The notes under the pieces: generated by a model
The model's input: only the letters and a program-made list of their open reading frames with translations
Database searches by the model: none
What the model was told of the DNA's origin: nothing
DNA from: RHKX01 sp964641695
Lineage (GTDB): Bacteria; Actinomycetota; Thermoleophilia; Solirubrobacterales; 70-9
DNA: 31,750 nt
NCBI GenBank assembly: GCA_964641695.1
Contig: CAZXKG010000019.1
Span: 1 to 31,750, forward strand
Direction of reading: 5' to 3'
Shown here: piece by piece, positions 14,773 through 24,257 of the stretch
Position numbering within the stretch: the first letter of the stretch is position 1
How the letters are laid out: every line of letters starts with the position of its first letter
Made by a program: the position numbers and the translations under genes

Positions 14773-15440
14773 GAGGGGGGCTCGTCGCCCTCGCCGGCGT
14801 CTTCGCGGTCGAGCATCGACGGCTCGAAGGTCTCGCCCGAGCGGAGGGCTCGCAGCGCCGCCCGGCGCTGCTTGCGAGTCGTCCGGTCCAGCATCAGGAT
14901 CCCGTCGAGGTGGTCGATCTCGTGCTGCAGGACGCGGGCCTCGTATCCGGAGGCCTCGATCGTCAGCGCATCCCCCTCGAGGTCGACGGCGGTGACCCGG
15001 GCGTGCAACGGGCGCTCGACGTCGACCAGGACGCCGGCGAGACTGAGACACCCCTCCTCGGCGACGTCGGCATCCTCCGACGTCCACTCGATCTCCGGGT
15101 TCGCGAGCGCCCGTGGCTCCGCATCCGGGCCGGGCTGCCAGACGAGCAGCCTTCGCAGCTCGCCGAGCTGGGTCGCCGCCAGGCCGACCCCCATCGCATC
15201 CTTCATCAAGCCGACCATGCGATCGGCGTCCCGCTTGAGATCAGGGCCGAAGTCGGTTACCTCGGAAGCCCGGGACTTGAGCACCGGATCCCCGAACTGG
15301 CGAACCAGCGCGAGCGCCTCGCGACGACGCTGCAGGGCCTCCTCGTCGGGTTCGACCTCCTCGGGGCGACCGTTCGATCGCTCCGCGGGATCGGTGTCCG
15401 TGGCGTGCTCGCTCATCTCCTCGGATTCTACGAACCTCAC
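14769..15440 (-). CDS. def: Peptide deformylase with acidic N-terminal extension
   Basis: Removes the N-formyl group from nascent proteins. The three deformylase motifs are intact: GVGLAATQ (84–91), EGCLS with metal ligand Cys131, and QHEIDHLDG with His173, catalytic Glu174 and His177. Residues 1–45 (about 35 if translation begins at the ATG 15416) and the last ~20 residues are acidic and outside the usual fold, so at 223 residues it is longer than typical enzymes (~170–190). The GTG at 15438–15440 overlaps the priA stop as GTGA and is preferred for coupling. Metal is probably iron in vivo, as in the family. Confidence 0.95.
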   Translation of the reverse strand: MRFVESEEMSEHATDTDPAERSNGRPEEVEPDEEALQRRREALALVRQFGDPVLKSRASEVTDFGPDLKRDADRMVGLMKDAMGVGLAATQLGELRRLLVWQPGPDAEPRALANPEIEWTSEDADVAEEGCLSLAGVLVDVERPLHARVTAVDLEGDALTIEASGYEARVLQHEIDHLDGILMLDRTTRKQRRAALRALRSGETFEPSMLDREDAGEGDEPPS

Positions 15441-17632
15441 TGCGGATCCACGTCGACGGCCACCGACATCCCGCGCAGACGCGAACGGGCCTCGGGGTCG
15501 GCGAGCGCCTCGCGGACGGCGTTCGACTCCCGCTCGAGATCACTGCTCTTGAGCAGGATCCTCCGGCGGTGCTTGCCGCGCCGGCGGAAGCGCGGAGCCG
15601 GACCGAGCAACTCGGCTCCCGCGCCCAGGTCGGGCGCGATCCGCTCCGCGAACCACTCCCCGAGGTCGGCCAGCCTGACGTCGTCGGCCCCGGCCATCTC
15701 GACCGCGAGCAGCGACGAGTAGGGCGGGTAGCCGAACTCGCGGCGTCTGCTCAGCTCCCCGTCGAGGAAGCCGGCCGCGTCATGGCGCGCGGCGGCGACG
15801 ATCGGCACGGCGTCGGGCGCGAGCGTCTGCACGAGCACCCGCCCCCCGCGCTCCCCCCTGCCGCTACGTCCAGCAAGCTGCGCGACCAGCGCGAACGTGC
15901 GCTCCTCAGCCCTGAAATCGGGATAGCGCAGGGTCGAGTCCGCGTCGATCAGGACGCTCAGCTCGACGTCGGGGAAATCGTGTCCCTTGGCGACCATCTG
16001 GGTGCCGACGAGGATCCCGCCGCGAGCGTGCTCGAACTCCGCGAGCACGCGATGGTGCCCACCCGTCTGACGGACCGAGTCCGCGTCGAGACGGAAGACC
16101 GGCGTCGGGGCGACCAGCTCGCCGATCAGCTCCTCCAACCGTTGCGTCCCCGCGCCGTGGCGGGCGATCGCCGCCGAGTTGCACCCGGGACAGCGCTCCG
16201 GCGGCGCCGTCGAGTAGCCGCAGTGATGGCAGCTCAGGATCGGCGCGCCCCCGCCTCGGTGCAGGACGAGCGAGACGTCGCACTGCGGGCAGCCGATCGC
16301 CTCGCCGCAGGAGCCGCAGCTCAGGTGGGGCGAGAAGCCGCGCCGGTTCATCATCACGATCGCCTTGCCACCCCCGCCCAGATCCAGCAGCGCTTCCCGG
16401 GTGCGTGGATGCAGCGGCCCCGCACGTGGGGAGACCTCGCGCATGTCGAGGACCTCGACCGGCGGCAGCGGGCGCTCGTCGACGCGCTCGGGGAGGCTGA
16501 TCCGCTCCATCCCGAGCCAGCTCTCCGGCCGCGGGGTCGCGGTACCGGCGACGTAGACGGCGCCGGCCAGCTGCGCCCGCCGGCGCGCCACCTCGCGAGC
16601 GTCGTAGCGTGGGTCGCCCTCCTGCTTGTAGGAGGAGTCGTGCTCCTCGTCGACGACGATCAGGCCGAGGTCGGAAAGGGGCGCGAAGACCGCCGAGCGC
16701 GGGCCGACGCAGACTCGCGCCTGCCCCTCGCGGAGGCGGCGCCACTCGTCGAACCTCTCCCCCTCGCTCAGTCCCGAATGGAGGACGGCGACACTGTCAC
16801 CGAGGCGGGTCGAGACCCGGCCCATCGTCTGCGGGGTCAGGCCGATCTCCGGTACCAGCAGGATCGCCGTGCTGCCCCTGGCCAAAGCGGCCTCGATCGC
16901 CGCCAGGTAGACCTCGGTCTTGCCCGATCCCGTCACCCCGTGCAGGAGCAGCTCGCGCTCACCGGGAACCCCGTCGAGGGCGGCGACGACTCGCTCGCTC
17001 GCAGCCCGCTGAGCGGCGGAGAGATCGACTCCGCCGGCGCCGGCGGCGACCGACCCCATGATCGGGACGCGCCTCCGCTCGGCCTCGTGGATGCTCACGA
17101 GGCCGCGGTCCTCGAGCCGCTTCAGCACCGTTGAATCGGCCTCGGCGACGGCTCGAAGCCGCGCCGTGGAGAGCTCATCGTGCTCGGCGAGCGCGCTCAG
17201 CGCGGCCCGCTGCCGCTCGCCCAGGCGGGAGCCTTCGGCGCCGATCGCCCGCCGCCCCTCGTCGGTCAGGGTCGCGATTCGCTCGGTCCGGGGCTTGAGC
17301 CAGCGGGGACGAGATCCGGTTCCGGACCCCGGCGGCAGTGCCAGCGCCAGCCCACGGGAGCGGGTCGAGCAGTAGCGGTCCGCCACCCAGAGCCCGAGCT
17401 CGACCAGCTCCGGCGTCGTCGACCCGACCAACGCGCGCGGGACCGAGAGCCGCTCGGGGTCGAGGTCCGTGTCCTCGGCGAGCTCGACCACGACCCCGAG
17501 CCGATCGCGATTGGCGAACGAGACCAACAGAAGCGAGCCGACCGCGACCTCCATGTCCTCCGGGATCAGGTAGTCGAACGGGCCCCGCAATGCGCGGGCG
17601 CTCGTCAACGGCTCGACCTTGGCGATCTTCAT
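15437..17632 (-). CDS. priA: Primosomal replication-restart helicase PriA
   Basis: PriA reloads the replisome at collapsed forks. The start is the ATG at 17630–17632 (MKIAKVEPLTSARALRGPFDY); upstream codons in the same frame are non-conserved. At 731 residues it has a full N-terminal DNA-binding region, Walker A GVTGSGKT (232–239, Lys238), the DEEHDSSYKQ box near 325, eight zinc cysteines between about 435 and 482 (CGSCG, CPQC, CHHC, CPGC), and late motifs VGTQMVAKGHDF and AGRSGRG. PriA of mycobacteria and relatives lacks recognisable helicase motifs, so the intact enzyme here is notable. A TACCGT box lies ten bases before the ATG, and the gene is divergent from the PH-domain gene. Confidence 0.96.
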   Translation of the reverse strand: MKIAKVEPLTSARALRGPFDYLIPEDMEVAVGSLLLVSFANRDRLGVVVELAEDTDLDPERLSVPRALVGSTTPELVELGLWVADRYCSTRSRGLALALPPGSGTGSRPRWLKPRTERIATLTDEGRRAIGAEGSRLGERQRAALSALAEHDELSTARLRAVAEADSTVLKRLEDRGLVSIHEAERRRVPIMGSVAAGAGGVDLSAAQRAASERVVAALDGVPGERELLLHGVTGSGKTEVYLAAIEAALARGSTAILLVPEIGLTPQTMGRVSTRLGDSVAVLHSGLSEGERFDEWRRLREGQARVCVGPRSAVFAPLSDLGLIVVDEEHDSSYKQEGDPRYDAREVARRRAQLAGAVYVAGTATPRPESWLGMERISLPERVDERPLPPVEVLDMREVSPRAGPLHPRTREALLDLGGGGKAIVMMNRRGFSPHLSCGSCGEAIGCPQCDVSLVLHRGGGAPILSCHHCGYSTAPPERCPGCNSAAIARHGAGTQRLEELIGELVAPTPVFRLDADSVRQTGGHHRVLAEFEHARGGILVGTQMVAKGHDFPDVELSVLIDADSTLRYPDFRAEERTFALVAQLAGRSGRGERGGRVLVQTLAPDAVPIVAAARHDAAGFLDGELSRRREFGYPPYSSLLAVEMAGADDVRLADLGEWFAERIAPDLGAGAELLGPAPRFRRRGKHRRRILLKSSDLERESNAVREALADPEARSRLRGMSVAVDVDPQ

Positions 17633-17642
17633 CGGGCCGGTG

Positions 17643-17648
17643 ACGGTA
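17643..17648 (-). promoter_or_regulatory. priA –10 box (TACCGT)
   Basis: TACCGT on the minus strand ends ten bases before the priA ATG, within the 101-base divergent region 17633–17733. No –35 is clear. Inferred from position and the repeated spacing. Confidence 0.4.
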
Positions 17649-17719
17649 CGGCCCCCGACGGATGCACGCCGCTGCAGTCGATCAACCGCCGAAGAAGCTC
17701 GCCTCCGACTCCTCGCGCG

Positions 17720-17725
17720 TATATC
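17720..17725 (+). promoter_or_regulatory. –10 box (TATATC) of the PH-domain gene
   Basis: TATATC is followed after eight bases by an in-frame GTG (17734–17736), the same layout as scpA (TATATC, nine bases, GTG). It lies in an otherwise GC-rich divergent region and argues for a leaderless mRNA beginning at this GTG. Confidence 0.5.
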
Positions 17726-17733
17726 TTGACCGG

Positions 17734-18252
17734 GTGGCAATGAACCTCGGACCAGGAGAGCGAATCGTCTTCGAAGGTCATCCTTCTTGGCGCGCCATCC
17801 TCGGCTTCTACATCAAGGGCGCGCTGATCGTCGGAGTGATCGCCGCGCTGCTCTCGCTCCTCACCGACATCGCGACCGGGACGCTCTCCGTCCTCGTCAT
17901 CGTCGGCGCCGCGCTCGTCGTCCTGGCCGGCTTCGTCAGACGGGTCGCGACCAGGTACACGATCACGACGCGACGCCTCAACATCAAGCACGGGATCATC
18001 GCCCGCGACGTCCAGGAGACGAAGATCGAGCGCGTTCAGGACGTCAACTACCGCCAGAGCGTCTACCAGCGGGTCATGCAGATCGGTGACGTCGACTTCG
18101 ACACCGCCGCCAGCGACTCGGACTCGGACTTCATCTTCGCCGGCGTCGCCAACCCGGAGGACGTCGTCGATCAAGTCCACCACGCGACCGAGGTCGGCTC
18201 GCCCCCTCAGTACGTCAGCGGACTTGGCGACGAGCGCCCCGGCACTCGCTGA
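17734..18252 (+). CDS. PH-domain (bPH2, YdbS-like) membrane protein
   Basis: The protein begins (GTG)-A-MNLGPGERIVFEGHPSWRA, the usual start of bacterial PH-domain membrane proteins (DUF304/bPH2). It has two hydrophobic helices, about residues 20–45 and 50–70, then the PH-like domain with TRYTITTRRLNIKHGIIARDVQETKIERVQDV and DVDFDTAASDSDSDFIFAGV. Length is 172 residues from the GTG at 17734, or 170 from the ATG at 17740. Frame is open further upstream but the TATATC box argues for the later start. Function is unknown; YdbS/YdbT-type proteins have been linked to membrane stress and antimicrobial resistance. It is transcribed away from priA and towards the exported-protein gene. Confidence 0.85.
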   Translation: MAMNLGPGERIVFEGHPSWRAILGFYIKGALIVGVIAALLSLLTDIATGTLSVLVIVGAALVVLAGFVRRVATRYTITTRRLNIKHGIIARDVQETKIERVQDVNYRQSVYQRVMQIGDVDFDTAASDSDSDFIFAGVANPEDVVDQVHHATEVGSPPQYVSGLGDERPGTR

Positions 18253-18402
18253 CACGCGCCCTTTCAGCGTCGACGCGGCTCTAGTCGCTAACGACCTCCA
18301 GCTAGTAGGTCCATACCCACTCGCACGAGGCGGCATCGAAGGTATCGGCCATTGCCATTGATTGTGTCCGATCCGGGCCCGCCGATACAACTGGGCGGAC
18401 AG

Positions 18403-18813
18403 TTACTCAGCGAGATCTGGTCGGGCCGCTCGCAGGAGTTCGATTGCTCGCTCGTGGTGAGGATTGGGGCGAGAATCCCTCAGTTCATCGAGCTGCTCGC
18501 CCGATGGACACGGACCCACGAACCCATCGACTACGGAATCCGTTCCTCCGCTTGCCTCAATCGCTTCCGGGCAATCCGTAATCGGGGTTATCGACTCGGG
18601 AAGATCTCCTGCGCTCATAGCCCCTCGGGCCCGATCAGTGGTCATGAAAACGCACGGAGCTTGATCACAGAATGGTGCTAATGCTTCAGACGGCTCACCA
18701 AGGCTTCCCCCGGGTCCCGATTCTCCCGATAGCGACCCTGTCGCTACGGCTGCTGCGGTAGTCGCCAAGATGACCCCAGCGCAGACAGCCAAGCCGATTC
18801 GTAACTTACGCAT
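18403..18813 (-). CDS. Small exported hypothetical protein
   Basis: Translated from the ATG at 18811–18813 this gives 136 residues beginning MRKLRIGLAVCAGVILATTAAAVATG, a clear N-terminal signal or anchor (basic start, hydrophobic core, Ala-rich end). The mature part has four Cys (FCDQAPC, DCPEA, PCPSG), which could form disulfides, and ends in a helical HHERAIELLRAARPDLAE. No family is recognised. Support for a real gene comes from a Shine–Dalgarno GAGGGAG (18819–18825) five bases before the ATG and a canonical promoter. The frame stays open to 18888, upstream of both signals, so that start is rejected. The area is visibly less GC-rich than its surroundings, suggesting relaxed selection or acquisition. 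Confidence 0.6.
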   Translation of the reverse strand: MRKLRIGLAVCAGVILATTAAAVATGSLSGESGPGGSLGEPSEALAPFCDQAPCVFMTTDRARGAMSAGDLPESITPITDCPEAIEASGGTDSVVDGFVGPCPSGEQLDELRDSRPNPHHERAIELLRAARPDLAE

Positions 18814-18844
18814 CTCTGCTCCCTCGATTAGGTTACGAGTCGGC

Positions 18845-18873
18845 AACGTATCAGTGGCCCAATAAGGTGCCAA
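18845..18873 (-). promoter_or_regulatory. Canonical promoter of the exported-protein gene
   Basis: On the minus strand TTGGCA (18868–18873), exactly 17 bases, TACGTT (18845–18850), then about 31 bases to the ATG. This is the best –35/–10 pair in the window and, unlike most genes here, is combined with a Shine–Dalgarno site. Confidence 0.6.
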
Positions 18874-18911
18874 TCTCCTTGGCATCACCCGAGGCCCGGC
18901 ACAACCGATCC

Positions 18912-20177
<1,266 letters not shown>

Positions 20178-20239
20178 CTGCCTTGTCAATCCTTCGGTCG
20201 GGTGCGGCGCGCTTGGGGCGGTGTCCGTACGCCCGGCGG

Positions 20240-20245
20240 ATGCTA
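20240..20245 (-). promoter_or_regulatory. metK –10 box (TAGCAT) joined to a repeat end
   Basis: The repeat end GGAATCAATCATC on the minus strand runs straight into TAGCAT. The metK ATG lies 62 bases downstream, so this mRNA would have a leader, unlike ribD and the zinc-ribbon gene. Inferred from the shared junction. Confidence 0.4.
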
Positions 20246-20318
20246 GATGATTGATTCCAAGTTCCCACATCGCTGGATGACGCGCCCCCGGAAGCACGTC
20301 ACCGGGAATCAACCATCC
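20246..20318. repeat. Dispersed inverted-end element, copy 3 (upstream of metK)
   Basis: Ends are GATGATTGATTCC (20246–20258) and GGAATCAACCATCC (20305–20318). The core CCCCCGGAAGCACGTCA (20285–20301) is the exact reverse complement of the 17-base core of the ribD copy, with the same three-base spacing to the adjacent inverted end. It fills most of the 194-base gap between the DUF3352 gene and metK. Confidence 0.75.
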
Positions 20319-20371
20319 GGTCGGCCTCCGCCCGAACGGGGACCCGGTCGGGGCGCGAGGTCGGGAGAGCG

Positions 20372-22252
20372 CTACGGCTCGCTCGTCAGGAGGGTGAGAT
20401 CGGTAACGATCGTGGAACCACCCGCGGTCACCGTCAAGGCCGCGGCGCGGAGGGCGCGAAGCTCCGGCGCGATCGCGTTGTAGGCGAGGTCGGTGGCGAA
20501 GCCGAGCTGCTCGGCCAGCCGCAGCACCTCGGTGGCATCCACGTAGGCGAGCAACGAGACCTGCTCGGGCATGCCCGACGTCGTCGCCTCGAACGCGGGC
20601 GCGGAATCGAGCCCGTCGCCGTCGCTGCGGGCCTGCTCGATGCCCAGCGGGTTGGTGGCGATCGCGAGCCGGTCCGCCCAGGTCGCGTAGGTGAGGTCGA
20701 TCGCCGGGCTGATCGGCAGGCTCTGCGCGGTCAGGCCGGCTATCTGGATCGGCTCGAAGCGCTGCGGCGGCCCGCCACCGGAGACCGCTTCGGCGAACGG
20801 CTCCTGGAGCTCCGCGAGGATCGTCGCCGCCCGCCTGGAATCGACCCCGGTCGCCAGCAGGCTCGCGTACGGCGCGCCGGCGCTGCCGACTACGCCGGGA
20901 GCCTCCTCGGCTCCCCCGACCGGCTGCACGGACAACGCCGCCTGCGAGCCGAGCAGCGGCAGGATCTCGCCGGTCACGTCGACCCCGGTCTCCCGCTCGA
21001 GATCGCGAGCGGCACGCCGGAACGCCTTCGGCAGGCGGGGAGCCGACTGCTCGGCCTGCTGCAGCAGGCCGTCGACCGCTGCCGCCGGGTCGCCCAGGCC
21101 CAGGTAAGCCAGGGCGCGCCGGCCGACGTCGGCGGTGAGCGTCGGCTCGAACGGGGACAGCGCCGCGAAGAACCCCGGCGAGGACTCGCTCAGCTCCGGA
21201 TCCAGCTCGCTGCGGATCGCGAGGACGAGACGGTCGCCGTCCACCGCCAGCGAGGCGGCGACCCCCGAGGTGGCAAACGGGTTGACGAACACCTCCAGCG
21301 GCTCAGCGGGCCCGCTGAGCAGATCCTGAGCACCGGTCGGGGACAGATAGGCGTAGGCGACCCGACGCTCGGGCAGATCGGCGATCGCGGCGCTCGCATC
21401 GACGTCCGCCGACAGGGATGGGCCCTGCTCGGTCCAGCGCGAGACGATCGCGCCCACCGCCTCTCGCTCGCCCAGAACCGCGAAGCCCGCGAAGAACGCG
21501 GCGGCCGACGCCCTGTCGCCGCCCTTCCCGGCGACGCGCACCGTCACTCCGCCGACCGACTCCGACTCGGCGTTCGGCCCGATCATCCCGGCGGCGAAGA
21601 TACGCGCCGCGGCCTCGTCCGCCATCGAGACCAGCACGGCGCGCTGGACCTCGACGCCGATCGGCAGGGCGACCAAGGCGGCCTCGTCTCCGGCCCATCC
21701 GCGAACGGCATCGAGGTCCGCCCCGTCGAACGGGCCGCTTGCCAGGAGGTCCAGGCCGGCCGCGCTGAGTCCGGGAGCGCGCGCAGCGAGTCCGGATGCG
21801 AGCTCGTACTGCTCGTCGTCGGGCTCGAGGGAGAGGTGCGCGTAGGCCAGCGCATCGGCGGGGATCATCCCGATCGTGTCGTCGCTCGGGGCGCAGGAGT
21901 CCCCGCCGGGGAATCCGCACGGCCCCAGGGGGAGGAGGACGAACCAGATCAGCGCCGCGACCGCGACGACGATCGAGCCCGCGAGAATCCGCTGCCGACC
22001 GAGCTCGGGGATCGCCCGCCAGCGATCGGCTAGGCGATCGCCGCCGTCTCCGATTCGATCTCGCAGGCCGCCGCCGCGGAGCAACGCGTCGAAGGACCCG
22101 CTGCCCGGCCCGTAGTCACGGAGCGCCCCGAGCCGCTCGCGGATGCTGCGCCGAGCCGAGATCCCGTGCTCGGCGTCCCCCCCTTTCCCGCCGGACTCCC
22201 CCGCCCGCGCCCGATCGTCGACGGGATCTCCCCCTTCGCGCGGCCCCTCCAC
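20372..22252 (-). CDS. DUF3352-family membrane-anchored protein
   Basis: A 626-residue protein of unknown function. Residues 1–88 are charged and disordered-looking (cytosolic), residues ~89–110 (ILAGSIVVAVAALIWFVLLPLG) form one transmembrane segment, and the remainder is a large outside domain opening with a Cys-containing loop and IPADALAYAHL, characteristic of DUF3352 proteins common in Thermoleophilia-like genomes. The outside part is rich in Ala, Gly, Leu and Glu, without catalytic motifs I recognise. The start is GTG at 22250–22252, four bases after the der stop, so it belongs to the cmk–der transcript; earlier starts would lie within der. Family call is by overall pattern. Confidence 0.7.
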   Translation of the reverse strand: MEGPREGGDPVDDRARAGESGGKGGDAEHGISARRSIRERLGALRDYGPGSGSFDALLRGGGLRDRIGDGGDRLADRWRAIPELGRQRILAGSIVVAVAALIWFVLLPLGPCGFPGGDSCAPSDDTIGMIPADALAYAHLSLEPDDEQYELASGLAARAPGLSAAGLDLLASGPFDGADLDAVRGWAGDEAALVALPIGVEVQRAVLVSMADEAAARIFAAGMIGPNAESESVGGVTVRVAGKGGDRASAAAFFAGFAVLGEREAVGAIVSRWTEQGPSLSADVDASAAIADLPERRVAYAYLSPTGAQDLLSGPAEPLEVFVNPFATSGVAASLAVDGDRLVLAIRSELDPELSESSPGFFAALSPFEPTLTADVGRRALAYLGLGDPAAAVDGLLQQAEQSAPRLPKAFRRAARDLERETGVDVTGEILPLLGSQAALSVQPVGGAEEAPGVVGSAGAPYASLLATGVDSRRAATILAELQEPFAEAVSGGGPPQRFEPIQIAGLTAQSLPISPAIDLTYATWADRLAIATNPLGIEQARSDGDGLDSAPAFEATTSGMPEQVSLLAYVDATEVLRLAEQLGFATDLAYNAIAPELRALRAAALTVTAGGSTIVTDLTLLTSEP

Positions 22253-22256
22253 GCCG

Positions 22257-23564
22257 TCAGCCTCCCTCGCGATCTCGCTGCCGGGGGACGAAGTCGATCA
22301 CCAGGGGAACGCCGTCGAGCCCGAGCTCGGCGCGAAGCTGGTTCTCCAGGTAGTAGGTCCATTCGCGGTTGACCAGCGATCGGTCGTTGACCTGGATCGC
22401 GATCCGGGGGGGCGCGTCGCCGACCTGGGCCGAGTAGTAGAGGCGCAGCCTGCGCCCCCGCTTGGCGGGCGGCGGATTGCGCTCGACGGCGGTGGAGACG
22501 ATCCGGTTGAGCTCGGAGGTCTTCACTCGGCGGCCGCGGCGCTCGTAGAGCTCCATAGCCTTCGGCAGCACCTTCTGCAGGTTCCGCCCACGCAGGGCGG
22601 AGATCGTGATCACCGGCGGACGCAGGCGCAGGCGCTGCTCGAGCCGCGCCTTGGCATCGTCGAGGTCGACCTCGACGATGTCCCACTTGTTGAGGACGAC
22701 GAGCGTGGCGCAGCCGGCGCTCATCGCGAGGTCGCCGATCCGCAGGTCCTCGGAGGTCACACCCTCGGAGGAGTCGCAGACGAGGATCGCCACGTCCGCT
22801 CGCTCGGCGGCGCGCTCGGCCCGCAGCTGGGCGTAGTAGTCGACGGTGCCGGCGACCTTGGCGCGCCTCCTGATCCCGGCGGTGTCGACCAGCAACGCAT
22901 CCTCGCCGTCGATCTCGATCCGGGTGTCGATCGAGTCCCGGGTGGTTCCGGCCATGTCGCTGACGATCGTCCGCTCGCTCCCCAGCAAGGCGTTGAGAAG
23001 TGAGGACTTGCCGACGTTGGGCCGACCGAGGATCGCGATCCGCGGAAGCTCCGAGGTGGTCTCGTTGGCCGAGCCCTGGACCGGCAGGGAGGTGATCCGA
23101 TCGAGCAGATCGCCGGATCCCAGGCCATGGGTGGCGGAGACCGGCAGCGGCTCCCCGAGGCCGAGGCTGTGTAGCTCCGCGGCGATGTGGAACTCGGCCG
23201 GGTTGTCGATCTTGTTGGCCACGAGCACGACCGGCTGCGGCGCGGCGCGCAGGAGGGCGGCCACCTCCGCGTCCCCCGGGCCGAGCCCGGCGCGGGCGTC
23301 GACGACGTGCAGGATCGCGTCGGCGTCGGCGATCGCCTCCCGCGCCTGATGCTGGACCGCGCGGGAGAGCGAGTCAGCGGCGGCCAGGTCGACGCCACCG
23401 GTGTCGATCAGGACGATCGGGACCCCGTTCCACTCGGTCTCGATCTCCTTGCGATCGCGCGTCACCCCCGCCTCCGCGTGAGTGACCGCCTCGCGCCCCC
23501 CGGCGAGGCGGTTGACGAGCGTGCTCTTGCCTGCGTTCGGATACCCGACGACCGCGACCTTCAA
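22257..23564 (-). CDS. der: Ribosome-assembly GTPase Der (EngA)
   Basis: Der is the double-GTPase needed for 50S subunit maturation. The 435-residue protein has two G domains: the first with GYPNAGKST (7–15) and NKID, the second with GRPNVGKSS (180–188), DTAGIRRRAK and NKWD. A C-terminal KH-like domain follows with KRGRRLRLYYSAQV and PPRIAIQVND. It starts with a rare TTG (23562–23564) that overlaps the cmk stop as TTGA; this reads LKVAVVGYPNAGKS, the expected N-terminus, so the unusual start is well supported. cmk–der adjacency is conserved in actinobacteria. Confidence 0.96.
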   Translation of the reverse strand: MKVAVVGYPNAGKSTLVNRLAGGREAVTHAEAGVTRDRKEIETEWNGVPIVLIDTGGVDLAAADSLSRAVQHQAREAIADADAILHVVDARAGLGPGDAEVAALLRAAPQPVVLVANKIDNPAEFHIAAELHSLGLGEPLPVSATHGLGSGDLLDRITSLPVQGSANETTSELPRIAILGRPNVGKSSLLNALLGSERTIVSDMAGTTRDSIDTRIEIDGEDALLVDTAGIRRRAKVAGTVDYYAQLRAERAAERADVAILVCDSSEGVTSEDLRIGDLAMSAGCATLVVLNKWDIVEVDLDDAKARLEQRLRLRPPVITISALRGRNLQKVLPKAMELYERRGRRVKTSELNRIVSTAVERNPPPAKRGRRLRLYYSAQVGDAPPRIAIQVNDRSLVNREWTYYLENQLRAELGLDGVPLVIDFVPRQRDREGG

Positions 23565-24214
23565 GGCGTGTCCGTTCCGATCAGGTTCCGCTCGCGCACC
23601 ATCTGCGCCAGGCGATCGACGATCTCCTCGACCACGAGCCCGGTCGTGTCGAGCTCGACCGCGTCCTCGGCCGGGCGCAGGGCCCCGTGGTCGCGTCCCT
23701 GATCGCGGTTGTCGCGCTCGCGCTGATCGAGGAGCACATCCTCGTACCGCTCGCCGCTCTCCGCCGAGCGGCGGCGGGCGCGCTCCTGCTCGTCGGCCGT
23801 CAGGAAGACCTTCAGCGGAGCGTCGGGGCAGACGACGGTGCCGATGTCACGGCCCTCGGCCACCCACCCGCCATCGGCGACCAGCTCGCGCTGTCTGGCC
23901 ACCATCGCCTCGCGCACGCCGGGGTGGACCGAGGTCCGCGAGGCGGCGATCGTGACCGCCGTGGTTCTGATCGCCTCGGTCACGTCGGTCCCGTCGACCT
24001 CGACCAGGCCAGGCTCCAGGCGCATCTCGAGCGTCTCCGCCAGCGGCGTGACGACGCTGGGATCGTCGGGATCCACTCCCGCCTCGAGCACGCGCAGACC
24101 GACGCAGCGGTACATCGCACCCGAGTCCAGGTAGGTGAAGCCGAGCCGCTCGGCGAGCGCCTTGGCCACGGTTGACTTGCCGGCCCCTGCGGGGCCGTCG
24201 ATCGCGATCACCAT
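23561..24214 (-). CDS. cmk: Cytidylate kinase
   Basis: Cmk phosphorylates CMP and dCMP for nucleotide and membrane-lipid precursor supply. The start is the ATG at 24212–24214 (MVIAIDGPAGAGKSTVAK); the frame is open further upstream over the aroA 3' end but that part is a shadow. The protein is 217 residues, the usual size, with the P-loop GPAGAGKST (7–15), YLDSGAMYR and VAEGRDIGTVV, all family hallmarks. A TACCCT box lies eight bases before the ATG in the 43-base gap after aroA, so cmk–der may have its own promoter. Confidence 0.95.
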   Translation of the reverse strand: MVIAIDGPAGAGKSTVAKALAERLGFTYLDSGAMYRCVGLRVLEAGVDPDDPSVVTPLAETLEMRLEPGLVEVDGTDVTEAIRTTAVTIAASRTSVHPGVREAMVARQRELVADGGWVAEGRDIGTVVCPDAPLKVFLTADEQERARRRSAESGERYEDVLLDQRERDNRDQGRDHGALRPAEDAVELDTTGLVVEEIVDRLAQMVRERNLIGTDTP

Positions 24215-24222
24215 CAGCGCGC

Positions 24223-24228
24223 AGGGTA
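24223..24228 (-). promoter_or_regulatory. cmk –10 box (TACCCT)
   Basis: TACCCT on the minus strand ends eight bases before the cmk ATG, in the only appreciable gap of the aroF–der series. No –35 is obvious. Confidence 0.4.
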
Positions 24229-24257
24229 CCCGGCTCAGGTTTCCGGGCCGGGCCGGC

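Noticed and set aside
15569..17134. Plus-strand open frame of ~520 codons
   Set aside because: Opposite strand of priA in high-GC DNA; no start signal and no conserved motif. The same applies to long plus-strand frames at 1505–2971, 4153–5433, 6787–7950, 14077–15552 and 19158–20246.
18253..18402. Possible tRNA or small RNA between the PH-domain gene and the exported-protein gene
   Set aside because: No cloverleaf or GTTCRANYC arm is present. Only a weak hairpin (CCGCC…GGCGG, about 18379–18397) after the exported-protein stop is seen.
20178..20371. SAM riboswitch upstream of metK
   Set aside because: I could not find the conserved core of SAM-I, SAM-II or SAM-IV classes; the conserved sequence is the repeat shared with ribD.
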